Of a DNA stretch of 64,000 nucleotides, positions 35,668-45,688 are shown in pieces. The stretch is from assembly GCA_913064945.1 (NCBI GenBank), contig CAJYAN010000003.1, forward strand, positions 62,001 to 126,000. The letters are read 5' to 3'. The DNA comes from an uncultured Gammaproteobacteria bacterium (GTDB lineage: Bacteria; Pseudomonadota; Gammaproteobacteria; UBA6429; Thiohalophilaceae). Numbering within the stretch: position 1 is the stretch's first letter; every line of letters starts with the position of its first letter. The notes beneath the pieces are model-generated. The model did not search any database. It worked only from the letters and a program-made list of their open reading frames with translations, and was not told the DNA's origin. Made by a program: the position numbers and the translations under genes.

Positions 35668-37191
35668 ATGACAAGGTCTCCAGGTCCCGGCATTTGGCGA
35701 CAGCAACTGGCTCGCTGGCGGGGACTCAAACAACACTGGCAACAGCGACATGTCCCCATTGCCGTTAAGCTGGCGGTTATCCTGACTTTATTGATCAGCT
35801 CTGGCATGGTCTTGCTTGGTCTGGCCATTGTCACCAACCAGACCACCATCCTACGCAATCAGATGCATGACTTTGGCCAGGCCGTCGTCAGCCAGCTGGC
35901 CGACTCCTCAAAAGAACTATTACTGTCGGACGATATTCTGAGCCTTATGGTCGTCACCAGTAATCTGGGCAGCAATAGTGGAATCCTTGGTGCCGCTATT
36001 TATTCTGATAAGGGTCAGCCAATTGCCTCCAATGGTGTGCTGCCGCAAGACGATATCACCCTCCTCTACAAACAGACAGATAAAAAACAAAGCGACAGCG
36101 CCGAGGTCGAATGGCGATTACAGCGCCCGGGTAAGGCCGCCATTGAAGTCATCTCATTTTCGACTCCGATACGTTTTCAGGACCTGGTCGTAGGCCACGC
36201 CGTGGTCACCTTTAGCAAGGCACTGCTTGGCGAATCGTTAACGCAGACCATTCACGCCATTATCGGTGCGACCCTTTTTATGATAGTGCTGGGTATTATT
36301 ACCGCCTACTTTCTTGGCAGGCGTCTGTCGCGCCCTATCCATCATCTCATGCATGCCAGCCAGGCCATACACGAGGGTAACTACGATTATCGTATTGAAG
36401 AGCAACGCAACGATGAAATTGGCTATTTGATCGGTGCCTTCAACAAAATGGCCAATGGCCTGCTGGAAAAATCCCAGGTGGAGAACGCCTTCTCACGTTT
36501 TGTCTCGCCTAACGTGGCCAAACAGATCATGGAAAATCTGGATCAGGTTCAACTAGGTGGTGAGCGAGTCAACGCTACCGCGCTGTTCGCCGACATCGCC
36601 GGGTTTACCAGTATGTCGGAAAAGATGACGGCCGAAGACATCGCCAGCCTGCTTAACGAGTACTTTGGTTATATCGCCGAGGTTAGTCGTCTCTATCACG
36701 GCACCATTGACAAATATATGGGTGACTGCGCCATGATCATCTTCGGTGCCCCCATCGAAGACCCGCAACATAAATTTAATGCGGTCTGTTGCGCCATTCT
36801 GATACAGCGTCTAATTAAACGTTTGAATATTGAGCGTGAGAAACAGGGCAAGATCACCATTGATTTCAGAATTGGACTCAATAGCGGTGAAATGCTCGCC
36901 GGTAACCTGGGGGCCCACGACCGCATGCAATACACCGTCGTCGGCGAATGCGTCAACCTGGCCGCCCGTTTGCACTCGACCGCTCAGCGTGGACAAATTG
37001 CGGTTACCGATTATTTTGTCAAGGACACCGATATCCAGTGGTACATCATTGCCCATCGGCATGAGGCACTTCAGTTACGTGGCATTAGCGAGAAAGTCAC
37101 AACCTATATCATTACTGATATAAAAGCACCGTATAGTGACAAGATTGACGCCCAGCTTGAAGACATACTGAGAAAAACTGCTGTCGCATGA
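35668..37191 (+). CDS. Membrane-bound class III adenylate/guanylate cyclase
   Basis: 507 residues: a membrane span at about 32-55, an extracytoplasmic sensor region, a second span at about 190-215, HAMP (about 215-270) and a class III cyclase domain (about 295-480). Metal-binding aspartates are present in ALFADIAGFTSM and KYMGDCAMIIFG, with GLNSGEMLAGNLG after them. It should make cAMP or cGMP in response to a periplasmic signal. It overlaps the next gene by 4 nt (ATGA), so the lipoprotein is translationally coupled. Confidence 0.88.
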   Translation: MTRSPGPGIWRQQLARWRGLKQHWQQRHVPIAVKLAVILTLLISSGMVLLGLAIVTNQTTILRNQMHDFGQAVVSQLADSSKELLLSDDILSLMVVTSNLGSNSGILGAAIYSDKGQPIASNGVLPQDDITLLYKQTDKKQSDSAEVEWRLQRPGKAAIEVISFSTPIRFQDLVVGHAVVTFSKALLGESLTQTIHAIIGATLFMIVLGIITAYFLGRRLSRPIHHLMHASQAIHEGNYDYRIEEQRNDEIGYLIGAFNKMANGLLEKSQVENAFSRFVSPNVAKQIMENLDQVQLGGERVNATALFADIAGFTSMSEKMTAEDIASLLNEYFGYIAEVSRLYHGTIDKYMGDCAMIIFGAPIEDPQHKFNAVCCAILIQRLIKRLNIEREKQGKITIDFRIGLNSGEMLAGNLGAHDRMQYTVVGECVNLAARLHSTAQRGQIAVTDYFVKDTDIQWYIIAHRHEALQLRGISEKVTTYIITDIKAPYSDKIDAQLEDILRKTAVA

Positions 37192-38243
37192 ACCGTTTTC
37201 GATTACTACTCCTTTTCATCACCTTACTATCGTTTACCGGTTGTGCCTATATTCATTCCTTTGATGATAATCTTCCACAGCAGGTCGACGTTTGGATGAA
37301 AAACAAGGAGTACAACAAGGTCATCAAAACACTTGCTTACATCCACCCGAACAATCCACAATATATCAAACTTTCCCCAATACGGGAACTGGCGATGCAA
37401 AAGGCGTTACAGTACGAGACCGAAGTCCTGAGCCATGGCAAACAACTACTTGATGATCAACACTGGCAACAGGCTTACCTGACATACGAACAGGGCTTAG
37501 AAAAATTGCCGGGCAGCGCTGCGATTCAGGCTGCCATGCACGAGTTCCTCCTGCAGCGTGATGCCTATATTAAACAGCTCTCCTATCAGATACTGCTTAA
37601 CAAGAGCCAGGTTATCCTTGCCAACGACCCTCTCCAGAAAAAAATCACTACTGCTGTACCAGATGATTATGCCTATCAAATTCAGACCAGACATCATGAG
37701 GAGGAAAAAAACGATGTAGCAGCAAAACTAATAGAGTGCGCGGAATACAGCCTCAAAGCCAATCAACTCGTTACCAGTCAGAGATGCCTCAGTCTTGCCA
37801 GTCGCCTATATGATAAATCGCCTCCTAAAAATCAGCAAGTTTTACAGGAACAGTTAAATAAAAAGCGCCAAGCTCTCAGTCGACTATTAAGTGAAACCGC
37901 CCAAATTAACCTGTCTGCCGCTGAAGATTCACTAAAAAACAATCGACTCAAGGAAGCCATGGACTATTTAAAAAAGGTCCCGGCGGAAGAACAACAAAAA
38001 CCCGCAGTAAAAAAACTCCAGCAACAACTCAGCGAGAAAATAAAACGGGCAGTAAAAAAAGGTGCCGCTCGCGGGCGCAAGCTCTATAGCGATGGCAAAA
38101 TCAAGGCGGCCCTGGAGAGATGGCAGGCCCTGCTGGTACTGGACCCGGGAAACCAGGAACTACGAAAGCTTATTGACCGCGCCGAACGGGTCCTGAAAAA
38201 ATTAAAATCATTGGGTAGTAAGCCTGCCGCTACAGTGAAGTAA
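37188..38243 (+). CDS. Lipoprotein with helical/TPR-like repeats
   Basis: 351 residues with a lipoprotein signal: MNRFRLLLLF, hydrophobic core, FTGC lipobox with Cys at about residue 19. The mature part is charged, Lys/Gln-rich helices in repeat-like units (AYLTYEQGLEKLPG, AAEDSLKNNRLKEAMDYLKK, GKIKAALERWQALLVLDPGN), consistent with tetratricopeptide repeats. It starts within the cyclase stop codon, so it may present ligands or partners to the cyclase periplasmic domain. Confidence 0.78.
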   Translation: MNRFRLLLLFITLLSFTGCAYIHSFDDNLPQQVDVWMKNKEYNKVIKTLAYIHPNNPQYIKLSPIRELAMQKALQYETEVLSHGKQLLDDQHWQQAYLTYEQGLEKLPGSAAIQAAMHEFLLQRDAYIKQLSYQILLNKSQVILANDPLQKKITTAVPDDYAYQIQTRHHEEEKNDVAAKLIECAEYSLKANQLVTSQRCLSLASRLYDKSPPKNQQVLQEQLNKKRQALSRLLSETAQINLSAAEDSLKNNRLKEAMDYLKKVPAEEQQKPAVKKLQQQLSEKIKRAVKKGAARGRKLYSDGKIKAALERWQALLVLDPGNQELRKLIDRAERVLKKLKSLGSKPAATVK

Positions 38244-38372
38244 GGTGGCTTTCTCAATTATTGCAACAACTCAGTAGAGATGAGTTTCAGCAGTTTTGGC
38301 ATTCCAGAGGCCTGTTCATTCCCGTCCACTCCATCATCTCACTACCTGAACCTGTGTCTACACACCTTTTTG

Positions 38373-40169
38373 TTATTGTTTCGCCAGGTAGGTACGCCAG
38401 CCGCCCAGGCTAGTAATTTCTATCGCATCGCTCACTCCATGTCCTTCACAAATGAAGCCTGGCAACCAACGACCATCGAAGAGTTCCAGCTTCCCAATTC
38501 CCAAAGGTGCAGGTATACCAGCAACAAAACTGCCGAACTCATTAGCCGGTACCTGCCAGACTTCCACTTCAATCGCAGCGCCTTCCTCGTCATCACGGAT
38601 CAAACCAGCTCGATACGGTGGTCCTCCGGCCAGGGCATACATGCGATAGTGGTTTGACGTGATAGTTTTCTCACTGAAAATAGCACCACGCTCACGTAGC
38701 TGCCAGTTCAATGGCAATCCATCAAGATGCGCGCCACAAACGACGACTGGTATAGTCTTCGAGAATATCGTCCCGCTGTCGTTACTGGCTGCCAGGGGCT
38801 GTTGTGTTGCACCCAGTGCTAATCGCAGTTCCTGTTGCCAACGGTTGGCATAACTCAACAACTTACGATCCTGTAGTGCCGTGCTAAACAGGGTAATCCC
38901 CCAGGGCAAATCATTATCGAGAAAGCCTGCTGGCATAGCGATCGCCGAACTATCGAGCAAATTCATGAAGTTCGTGTAATAGCCCAATTGCGTATTGAGC
39001 TTCACTGGTTCCTGTTCCAGTTGATCGATCGTAAAAATGGTTCCCGTTGTTGGGGTAACGACAAAGTCGACAGTTGCGAGGATTTTTTCTGCCTGTCGAT
39101 GATATGTCTTTAACGTATATTCCGCTTTGAAGGCATCCACTGCCGTTTTACCTGTAGCCTGTTCGATAATACCCCGGGTTACCGGCAGCATGGATTCAGG
39201 TATTTGCGTGATAATATCCTCGGTCGCAATGAATCGTTCTGCCAGCCAGGGCCCGTCATACAACAAGCGCGCCGCATCCAGGAATGGGCTGAAATCAATT
39301 TCAATTTTCTTGCCACCCATGGCTTCGAGTTTTTCAATCGAATTGGTAAACACAGCCTGTGCAGAGACATCGCCAAAAAATTCCAGTTGCCCGGCCATCG
39401 GTACGCCAAAGTTGAATTCACCTACCGGCATACCATAGTGTCGCTGCATATTATTAAAGGTGTTTGGCCTGGCATAGGGGTCCGCCGGATCAAAAACCGC
39501 CATGTGCTCAAGCACAACATTCGCATCATCTGTCGTCAATACAAACAGGCTGACACAGTCCAGGCTACGGCAGGCAGGCACTACGCCCGTCATACTAACC
39601 AGGCCACAGCTTGGTTTAACTCCCACGATATTATTAAATGAGGCAGGCACACGTCCCGAGCCTGCAGTATCCGTGCCCAGCGCAAAAGATACTAGGCCTA
39701 ATGCTGTTGCCACTGCCGACCCAGCACTGGAGCCCCCCGAAATAAAGTCATGATTAAACGCATTGCGACAGGCACCCCAGGGTGAGCGCGTGCCGACCAG
39801 ACCCGTAGCGAATTGATCCAGGTTAGTCTTGCCAATGGGGATCGCACCTGCCTCGATTAACTGCTGCACAACGAAGGCCGATTGCGATGGTGTATAGGTA
39901 AAGGCTTCACAGGCCGCCGTGGTGGCTATATCTGCCAGGTCGATATTGTCCTTAATCGCAAACGGAATACCGTACAGTGGCAACGAATCCGGCGAGTGTT
40001 GTTTTAACCGCGCAAGATATGGCGCCAATTCATCTCGCGTTAACTTGCGAATCCAGATATTAAGATCGTCATACTCCTCGCATTGCGTCAGGATATGATC
40101 AACCACGACCTCCGGTGTCAATTGTTGACCCCGGTAGGCATTCAACAAACCTGCTACCGTCATATCCAT
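38373..40169 (-). CDS. atzF: Allophanate hydrolase
   Basis: Hydrolyses allophanate to ammonia and CO2, the last step of guanidine or urea assimilation through carboxylation. 598 residues. The amidase-signature domain has Lys73 (FAIKDNID), the Ser in GGSSAGSA (about 146-152) and nucleophile Ser171 in GTDTAGSGR. The extra C-terminal domain from about 460 (VVCGAHLDGLPLNWQL ... GGWRTYLA) distinguishes it from simple amidases. It is the last gene of the operon, 2 nt after the carboxylase. Confidence 0.92.
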   Translation of the reverse strand: MDMTVAGLLNAYRGQQLTPEVVVDHILTQCEEYDDLNIWIRKLTRDELAPYLARLKQHSPDSLPLYGIPFAIKDNIDLADIATTAACEAFTYTPSQSAFVVQQLIEAGAIPIGKTNLDQFATGLVGTRSPWGACRNAFNHDFISGGSSAGSAVATALGLVSFALGTDTAGSGRVPASFNNIVGVKPSCGLVSMTGVVPACRSLDCVSLFVLTTDDANVVLEHMAVFDPADPYARPNTFNNMQRHYGMPVGEFNFGVPMAGQLEFFGDVSAQAVFTNSIEKLEAMGGKKIEIDFSPFLDAARLLYDGPWLAERFIATEDIITQIPESMLPVTRGIIEQATGKTAVDAFKAEYTLKTYHRQAEKILATVDFVVTPTTGTIFTIDQLEQEPVKLNTQLGYYTNFMNLLDSSAIAMPAGFLDNDLPWGITLFSTALQDRKLLSYANRWQQELRLALGATQQPLAASNDSGTIFSKTIPVVVCGAHLDGLPLNWQLRERGAIFSEKTITSNHYRMYALAGGPPYRAGLIRDDEEGAAIEVEVWQVPANEFGSFVAGIPAPLGIGKLELFDGRWLPGFICEGHGVSDAIEITSLGGWRTYLAKQ

Positions 40170-40171
40170 AC

Positions 40172-43100
40172 TCAGTCTTCCTGCAGGACTAGTAGTGGTT
40201 GTCCCGCGTTGACCTGGTTACCTTCCTGTCGGGTAATGGCATAGACCGTACCATCATGTGGTGCTGTCACTTCAATCTCCATTTTCATTGATTCGAGAAT
40301 GAGTAGAGCCTGACCGGCTTGGACACGATCCCCCTGATTCACCATGACCTGCCAGACACTGCCAGCAACCGGGCTCTCGATAGCGACACAGTTCTCCGGT
40401 AATGCCTCTTCTTCACCTGCCTCGTGGGCAATATCCTGCGCGGAATCAAAATTGATCTGGCCTGAACTAACCCAGCGGTGCAGTTCCTCGGCAAATGCCT
40501 GTTCACGTCGTGTCGTGAACTCACTGACACTACTCTCATGCTGGTGCAGGAATGCCTGGTAGTCATTTAATTTAAAGCTTGTCGTCTCGATACGGAGTGG
40601 ATAACGACCCTTGGGAAAGTCTTCACGGATCTTCAACAATTCATCACCGCTGACTTCATAGAAACGAATTTGATCGAAAAAGCGTAACAACCAGGGTTGC
40701 TCGAACTCTTGCGTATGGTGATATCGGTTCCACATTTGCAAGGTACGACCGACAAACTGATAACCACCCGGACCTTCCATGCCATAGACACACATATAGG
40801 ATCCACCGATGCCGACTGAGTTTTCCGCCGTCCAGGTACGCGCCGGATTGTACTTGGTGGTTACGAGTCGATGGCGTGGATCCATGGGAGTTGCCACGGG
40901 CGCGCCCAGGTAGACATCACCCAGGCCCATAACCAGGTAACTGGCATCGAAGACGGTCTGTTTCACTTCATCAATATTCGTTAGCCCGTTGATACGGCGA
41001 ATAAACTCGATATTACTCGGACACCAGGGAGCATCCTTACGCACCGATTGCATGTATTTATCTATCGCCAGTTGGCAGGCCTCATCATCCCAACTCAGCG
41101 GCAGATGTACGACACGCGCAGGCAGTTCCAGTTCATCAATATCCTGCAACTCATATTCTGCGCGTTCCAGTAACTCCAGTAACGTGTCCACTGCCAATCG
41201 TTGACTATCATAATGGATCTGCAAGGAGCGTATTCCCGGTGTCAGTTCCAGCATACCCACTGTCATATGCTCCTGTAGCCATAACATCAGCGCATGCACA
41301 CGAAAGCGCAAGGCAATGTCCAACATCAGAGGTCCATATTCAACCAATAGGTAATTATCCCCGGAAGGCCGGTAGACCACCTGTACGCCATGCTGGCTTT
41401 CGGTAATAACCCTCAGAACGGGGGACGTCGGGTGCATGTTACTATACGTATGCTGGACCGGGCTGAGCTGTTCAATCTGTTGCAGTTGTGCATGTTGTAT
41501 CTGTACCGCATCATCAATACTGACCACATCAAAACGGATCTTGTTACCCGCCTTGAGTTGCCCCAGCTTCCAGAGGTCCGCAGCAATCACCGTGGCCGGA
41601 CAGACAAATCCACCCAATGAGGGACCATCCGGTCCCAGGATCACGGGCATGTCACCAGTAAAGTCGATGGTGCCAATCGCATAGGCATTGTCGTGAATAT
41701 TCGACGGGTGCATACCGGCCTCGCCACCATCACTTCGTGCCCACTTCGGCTTGGGACCGATCAGGCGAATGCCGGTGCGACTGGAGTTGTAATGTACTTC
41801 CCAGGTCGCAGCAAAAAAGGTTTCGATATCCTCTGGGGTAAAAAAGTCCGGCGCGCCATGTGGGCCATAGATCACCCGCAGAGTCCAGGTTTGCTCGATA
41901 GCGGGTTGAATCGCCTCGGCAATGGCCATTGGTTTAAGCGCTTTCGTCTGTGCTGGCAGGTGCAGCACATCACCGGCACGCAGGGCGCGTCCAACATGTC
42001 CACCGAACTGGCCAAGTGTAAAGGTGGATTTCGCACCAAGATAGTTGGGACAACTAAAGCCATCCTTCACTAATAAATAGCTGCGTGCACCCGCTGCACT
42101 GACTTTACCGAAGTGAAGCACTTGACCGGCATTTACCGTGACCACTTGCCAGAAGGGTACGGATACCTCGTCCAGGGTGACCCGCATAGCGGCACCTGCC
42201 AGGACAATTTGCCTGGCGCTGTTAAACCGCAATGTCGGACCGTTGAGGGTGATTTCCAGGCCGGCACAGGTCGCATCGTTTTCCAACAGGCGATTACCCA
42301 GACAGAACGAATAACTATCGAAAGGTCCGGAGGGTGGCACACCCACATGCCAGTACCCGACACGCCCCGGGTAATCCTGTATTGTGGTCATAGTACCGCC
42401 ACTGATCACATCCAGCGTCGAAGGATGATAGATAAACGTATTTAGATAACGGGTAAAAATGCGGCCTTGCAGAAATTCATTTGTGTTAAGTACGGCACGC
42501 ACATATGCAATATTGGTCTCGATACCATAGAGACGGGTTTGTGCCAGCACTTCATCCAGTTGTTGTCGTGCCTGATCACGCGTCTGCGCCGTAACAATAA
42601 CCTTGGCCAGCATCGGATCAAAAAAAGGTGATATCTCAGTACCGGTTTCAATCCAGTGATCAATACGTAAATTGTCCTGCTGTGGAAAGTTCACCTCGTT
42701 GAGCAAACCGGCACAGGGTTGAAAATCCTTGTTGGGGTCTTCGGCATAGACACGCACCTGGATGGCATGACCGTTCGCGTCGGGAACCGCAGGTAAGGCC
42801 GACATATCACCTGCGGCAAGTTGCAGCATCCACGCGACCAGATCGACACCATAAACCTGCTCAGTGACACCGTGTTCCACCTGCAGGCGCGTGTTGACTT
42901 CCAGAAAATAAAACTGATCTTCACCCTGGTCATAAACAAATTCGACAGTGCCAGCATTGCGATACTGTACCGCCTGTACCAGGCGCACTGCGGTAGTATG
43001 CAATTGTTCACGAATGGTGTGAGGAATATTGGGCGCTGGACATTCTTCGATAACCTTTTGATTGCGACGCTGCGTGGAACAATCGCGTTCCCCCAGGGCG

Positions 43101-43762
43101 ATAGCATTCCCCTGTCCATCGCCAAAAATCTGCACTTCGATATGCCGCGCATGTTCAATAAATTTTTCGAGGAAAACGCCGTTGTTAGAAAAATTACTTT
43201 CGCTCAGGCGGCGTACTGAATCGAAGGCCTTGTTTAATTCCTCGTCGCTACGACACAGTTGCATGCCGATGCCACCACCGCCAGCGGTGCTCTTGAGCAT
43301 CACCGGATAACCAATACTGTTAGCCGTAATGGTGGCCTCGTTAATGTCGTTTAACAAATCGCTACCGGGTAATAACGGCATCTGATTTTCCCGTGCCAGT
43401 ATGCGCGCCGTGTGTTTTAAACCGAAGGCACGCATCTGTGCTGGTGTCGGACCAATAAAGGCAAGACCCGCGGCCTCGCAACGCCTGACAAAATCCGGAT
43501 TCTCACTCAGAAACCCATAACCGGGATGAATCGCCTCAGCGCCACAACGCTGAGCAATCTCCAGCAGTTTATCCTGGTTCAAATAGGTATCGCTGGCGCG
43601 ACCACTACCCAGCGAAAAGGCTTCGTCCGCCTGGCTAACATGCAACGAGTCGATATCGGCCTCGGCATAGACCGCCACGGCAGAGACGCCCAGTTGCTTG
43701 AGGGTACGAATAATACGAGTGGCGATAGCGCCACGGTTGGCAATCAAGACCTTGTTAAACAT
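40172..43762 (-). CDS. Biotin-dependent urea/guanidine carboxylase
   Basis: 1196 residues. A biotin carboxylase domain (about 1-450, MFNKVLIANRGAIATRII, KSTAGGGGIGM) is followed by a two-part carboxyltransferase of the AHS2/AHS1 type (SGGTMTTIQDYPGR; LGAPVATPMDPRHR) and a C-terminal biotinyl domain with Lys1160 in ESMKMEI. It carboxylates urea or guanidine using bicarbonate and ATP. Two DUF1989 genes in the operon and a guanidine-II riboswitch immediately upstream favour guanidine, giving carboxyguanidine. Direct assignment needs the selectivity residue of the carboxyltransferase site to be checked. Confidence 0.93.
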   Translation of the reverse strand: MFNKVLIANRGAIATRIIRTLKQLGVSAVAVYAEADIDSLHVSQADEAFSLGSGRASDTYLNQDKLLEIAQRCGAEAIHPGYGFLSENPDFVRRCEAAGLAFIGPTPAQMRAFGLKHTARILARENQMPLLPGSDLLNDINEATITANSIGYPVMLKSTAGGGGIGMQLCRSDEELNKAFDSVRRLSESNFSNNGVFLEKFIEHARHIEVQIFGDGQGNAIALGERDCSTQRRNQKVIEECPAPNIPHTIREQLHTTAVRLVQAVQYRNAGTVEFVYDQGEDQFYFLEVNTRLQVEHGVTEQVYGVDLVAWMLQLAAGDMSALPAVPDANGHAIQVRVYAEDPNKDFQPCAGLLNEVNFPQQDNLRIDHWIETGTEISPFFDPMLAKVIVTAQTRDQARQQLDEVLAQTRLYGIETNIAYVRAVLNTNEFLQGRIFTRYLNTFIYHPSTLDVISGGTMTTIQDYPGRVGYWHVGVPPSGPFDSYSFCLGNRLLENDATCAGLEITLNGPTLRFNSARQIVLAGAAMRVTLDEVSVPFWQVVTVNAGQVLHFGKVSAAGARSYLLVKDGFSCPNYLGAKSTFTLGQFGGHVGRALRAGDVLHLPAQTKALKPMAIAEAIQPAIEQTWTLRVIYGPHGAPDFFTPEDIETFFAATWEVHYNSSRTGIRLIGPKPKWARSDGGEAGMHPSNIHDNAYAIGTIDFTGDMPVILGPDGPSLGGFVCPATVIAADLWKLGQLKAGNKIRFDVVSIDDAVQIQHAQLQQIEQLSPVQHTYSNMHPTSPVLRVITESQHGVQVVYRPSGDNYLLVEYGPLMLDIALRFRVHALMLWLQEHMTVGMLELTPGIRSLQIHYDSQRLAVDTLLELLERAEYELQDIDELELPARVVHLPLSWDDEACQLAIDKYMQSVRKDAPWCPSNIEFIRRINGLTNIDEVKQTVFDASYLVMGLGDVYLGAPVATPMDPRHRLVTTKYNPARTWTAENSVGIGGSYMCVYGMEGPGGYQFVGRTLQMWNRYHHTQEFEQPWLLRFFDQIRFYEVSGDELLKIREDFPKGRYPLRIETTSFKLNDYQAFLHQHESSVSEFTTRREQAFAEELHRWVSSGQINFDSAQDIAHEAGEEEALPENCVAIESPVAGSVWQVMVNQGDRVQAGQALLILESMKMEIEVTAPHDGTVYAITRQEGNQVNAGQPLLVLQED

Positions 43763-43786
43763 AGTGGTATCGTATTCACTTTGTCA

Positions 43787-43832
43787 GGCAGGCCGTCCTG
43801 CCATTGATGTGAAATCACACGGGTCGTCCCGT
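43787..43832 (-). promoter_or_regulatory. Guanidine-II (mini-ykkC) riboswitch
   Basis: On the minus strand two hairpins carry ACGR tetraloops: ACGGG-ACGA-CCCGT (43832-43819), then a 16-nt linker, then GGCAGG-ACGG-CCTGCC (43802-43787). Paired ACGR-loop hairpins are the defining structure of the mini-ykkC motif, which binds guanidine at each loop. It lies 25 nt before the carboxylase ATG, inside the operon. The element probably controls translation or readthrough into the carboxylase and allophanate hydrolase genes. Confidence 0.85.
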
Positions 43833-43851
43833 AGATATTTTCCAGCCAGCA

Positions 43852-44490
43852 TCAGTCCCAGATCAGAATTTCGATAGGCGTCGGGTTATAACCATTACAC
43901 GGGTTATTCAACTGTGGACAGTTGGAGATTAACACAATGACATCCATGGCCGCGCGCAGCTCGACGTATTTGCCCGGTGCAGAGATACCGTCAGCGAAAC
44001 TGAGACCACCGTCAGCGGTGATCGGCACATTCATGAAGAAGTTGATGTTGTGCGTGATGTCACGCTTGCTCATACCGAAATCTTCATTCTCTGCCACTGC
44101 CAGCATCCAGCTGTCGCGACAGGCGTGCATGCACTTCTTCTCCAGTGCATAGCGTACAGTATTGCTTTCGGTGGCGCAGGCACCGCCCAGGGTGTCATGC
44201 CGTCCACAGGTATCGGCGACGATCTCCAGTAGAACATTGCCTTCATTAGAGACGAGCTTACTACCGGCAGTAAGATAAACGTTGCCCTGTTCACGAATCG
44301 TATCCATAGCGCTATAGCGCTCGGCTGGGTCGTTAACATTATAAAACAGGGTGTCGGCAGCCTGATTGCCCTCCAGGTCAAGAATGCGAAAGGTCTGTCC
44401 GGCCTTAACCACCTTCATGAAATAGTCACCGGCGGGTACGATCTCACGGTACAGTGCCTGCTCGGCCTGTAACGAACTCTGCTTAATCAT
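43852..44490 (-). CDS. DUF1989 protein, carboxyguanidine deiminase subunit (CgdA/B-like)
   Basis: About 212 residues from the ATG at 44490 (MIKQSSLQ), which overlaps the end of the preceding gene by 8 nt. The DUF1989 (urea carboxylase-associated) fold shows [37 protein letters not shown] and [16 protein letters not shown], with conserved Cys/His as metal ligands. In characterised operons two such proteins form the heteromeric carboxyguanidine deiminase that yields allophanate. I cannot tell from sequence which subunit this is. Confidence 0.85.
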   Translation of the reverse strand: MIKQSSLQAEQALYREIVPAGDYFMKVVKAGQTFRILDLEGNQAADTLFYNVNDPAERYSAMDTIREQGNVYLTAGSKLVSNEGNVLLEIVADTCGRHDTLGGACATESNTVRYALEKKCMHACRDSWMLAVAENEDFGMSKRDITHNINFFMNVPITADGGLSFADGISAPGKYVELRAAMDVIVLISNCPQLNNPCNGYNPTPIEILIWD

Positions 44491-45226
44491 GCTGGCAGGC
44501 TCCATGCCCGAGATGATAGATGCGATTGTTTTCAAAGCCGCGGCGATTTTCATCACGCGCATTTAAACAGGCATCATCACTGTTCATGGCTGCGGCCTGG
44601 CGAATTTCGAAACGTATCGCCTTGCGTGGATACTCGCTAGCGGGATTCAATGGATGCGGACAGGTATGTAACAACACAAGGGTATCCATCTCGAAACGCA
44701 ACTCGACGTAATCCCCGGCCTGGCTATTATCTGCGACATATTGCAGATCGCCGTCATCGTTGACTTCGACCTTGCTGAAGAAATTGACGTTGGCGGCCAT
44801 ATCACGTTTGCCCAATCCATACTTGGCCAGTTCTACCAGGAAACTATTATAACCATTCTGTTGCCAGTCGTTACGATATTCCTGATAACGACGCTCGCCC
44901 CATTTTTGGGCCACGATGGCTTTAGTCGAATTACCACACACGGTCTCGTGCCAGCCCACGCTATCTTCGACGATGGAACAGAAAATTCGCCCCATATCGG
45001 AATATAGACAATTCCCCTGGGTGAGTTTGAAAGTGTGCTGGCATTTTAAGGTATCCGGAGCGTTATAACGCTCTAGTATATTTTCCGGATTATAAAATAA
45101 CATACCAACATTGGCACCACCTTCAATATCGATGAGCCGCAGACTTGTGCCGCGGCACATGTGCAAAGACCAGTGGCAGGCGGCAGCAAGTTCATCGGCA
45201 TACAGAATGTTGTTTTGTTCGCTCAT
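44483..45226 (-). CDS. DUF1989 protein, carboxyguanidine deiminase subunit (CgdA/B-like)
   Basis: 247 residues, second DUF1989 protein of the operon: [40 protein letters not shown] and [14 protein letters not shown] align with the neighbouring gene product. Its ATG overlaps the stop of the NikR-like gene (ATGA). It is presumed to partner the next gene product as carboxyguanidine deiminase; older annotation calls it urea carboxylase-associated protein. Confidence 0.85.
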   Translation of the reverse strand: MSEQNNILYADELAAACHWSLHMCRGTSLRLIDIEGGANVGMLFYNPENILERYNAPDTLKCQHTFKLTQGNCLYSDMGRIFCSIVEDSVGWHETVCGNSTKAIVAQKWGERRYQEYRNDWQQNGYNSFLVELAKYGLGKRDMAANVNFFSKVEVNDDGDLQYVADNSQAGDYVELRFEMDTLVLLHTCPHPLNPASEYPRKAIRFEIRQAAAMNSDDACLNARDENRRGFENNRIYHLGHGACQHD

Positions 45227-45687
45227 TTGTTTTTACTCTGTGTTGGCAAAGGATGTAATGGCGGCATAATCGCCGCCGACATCAGCAACTGTCCAGTGTG
45301 TACCCCCCGGCAACTCGTCATACTATCCGCGATCATCTTTAACTTCTTTGCGGGACCCTGAACCAGTATAACTGCCAGGGTTTGTGTATCTACCAGGTTG
45401 ACATTTAGTGAGCTGATCACTTCATTTATATTGTCATGTTGAATATCAGCCAGCATCTTTTGTAGTCCACGAACCGAGTGATTATAGACCAAGTTAATAG
45501 TCCCAACCATAATGGAATCATCAAACTTTGTTTTATGTTCCGCAACCTGGCGATTGATCATCTCCGAGATCGCTTGTGATCTACTCTCAAAACCGCAATC
45601 GCTTACCAAATTATCAAATTCTTGCAGAACATTTTCCTGCAAAGAAATACTGATTCTGCTGACATTTTGTTTAACTTGCACATCCAT
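45223..45687 (-). CDS. NikR-like ribbon-helix-helix regulator without nickel ligands
   Basis: About 154 residues from ATG 45687 (MDVQVKQNVSRISISL). The N-terminal ribbon-helix-helix DNA-binding part (NVSRISISLQENVLQEF ... SRSQAISEMI) is followed by a C-terminal ACT-like sensor aligning with NikR (GTINLVYNHSVRGLQ). Of the four E. coli nickel ligands only His76 is kept (IQHD); positions 87, 89 and 95 are Asn, Asn and Thr (LNVNLVDTQT). It should therefore sense something other than nickel, or with other affinity. It sits between the ABC ATPase and the DUF1989 genes and likely binds the dyads at 48580-48607 and 52386-52413. Confidence 0.82.
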   Translation of the reverse strand: MDVQVKQNVSRISISLQENVLQEFDNLVSDCGFESRSQAISEMINRQVAEHKTKFDDSIMVGTINLVYNHSVRGLQKMLADIQHDNINEVISSLNVNLVDTQTLAVILVQGPAKKLKMIADSMTSCRGVHTGQLLMSAAIMPPLHPLPTQSKNK

Positions 45688-45688
45688 A

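Noticed and set aside
45223-45687. Annotation as nickel-responsive regulator nikR
   Set aside because: Three of four nickel ligands are replaced and there are no nickel genes nearby, so only family-level naming is justified.
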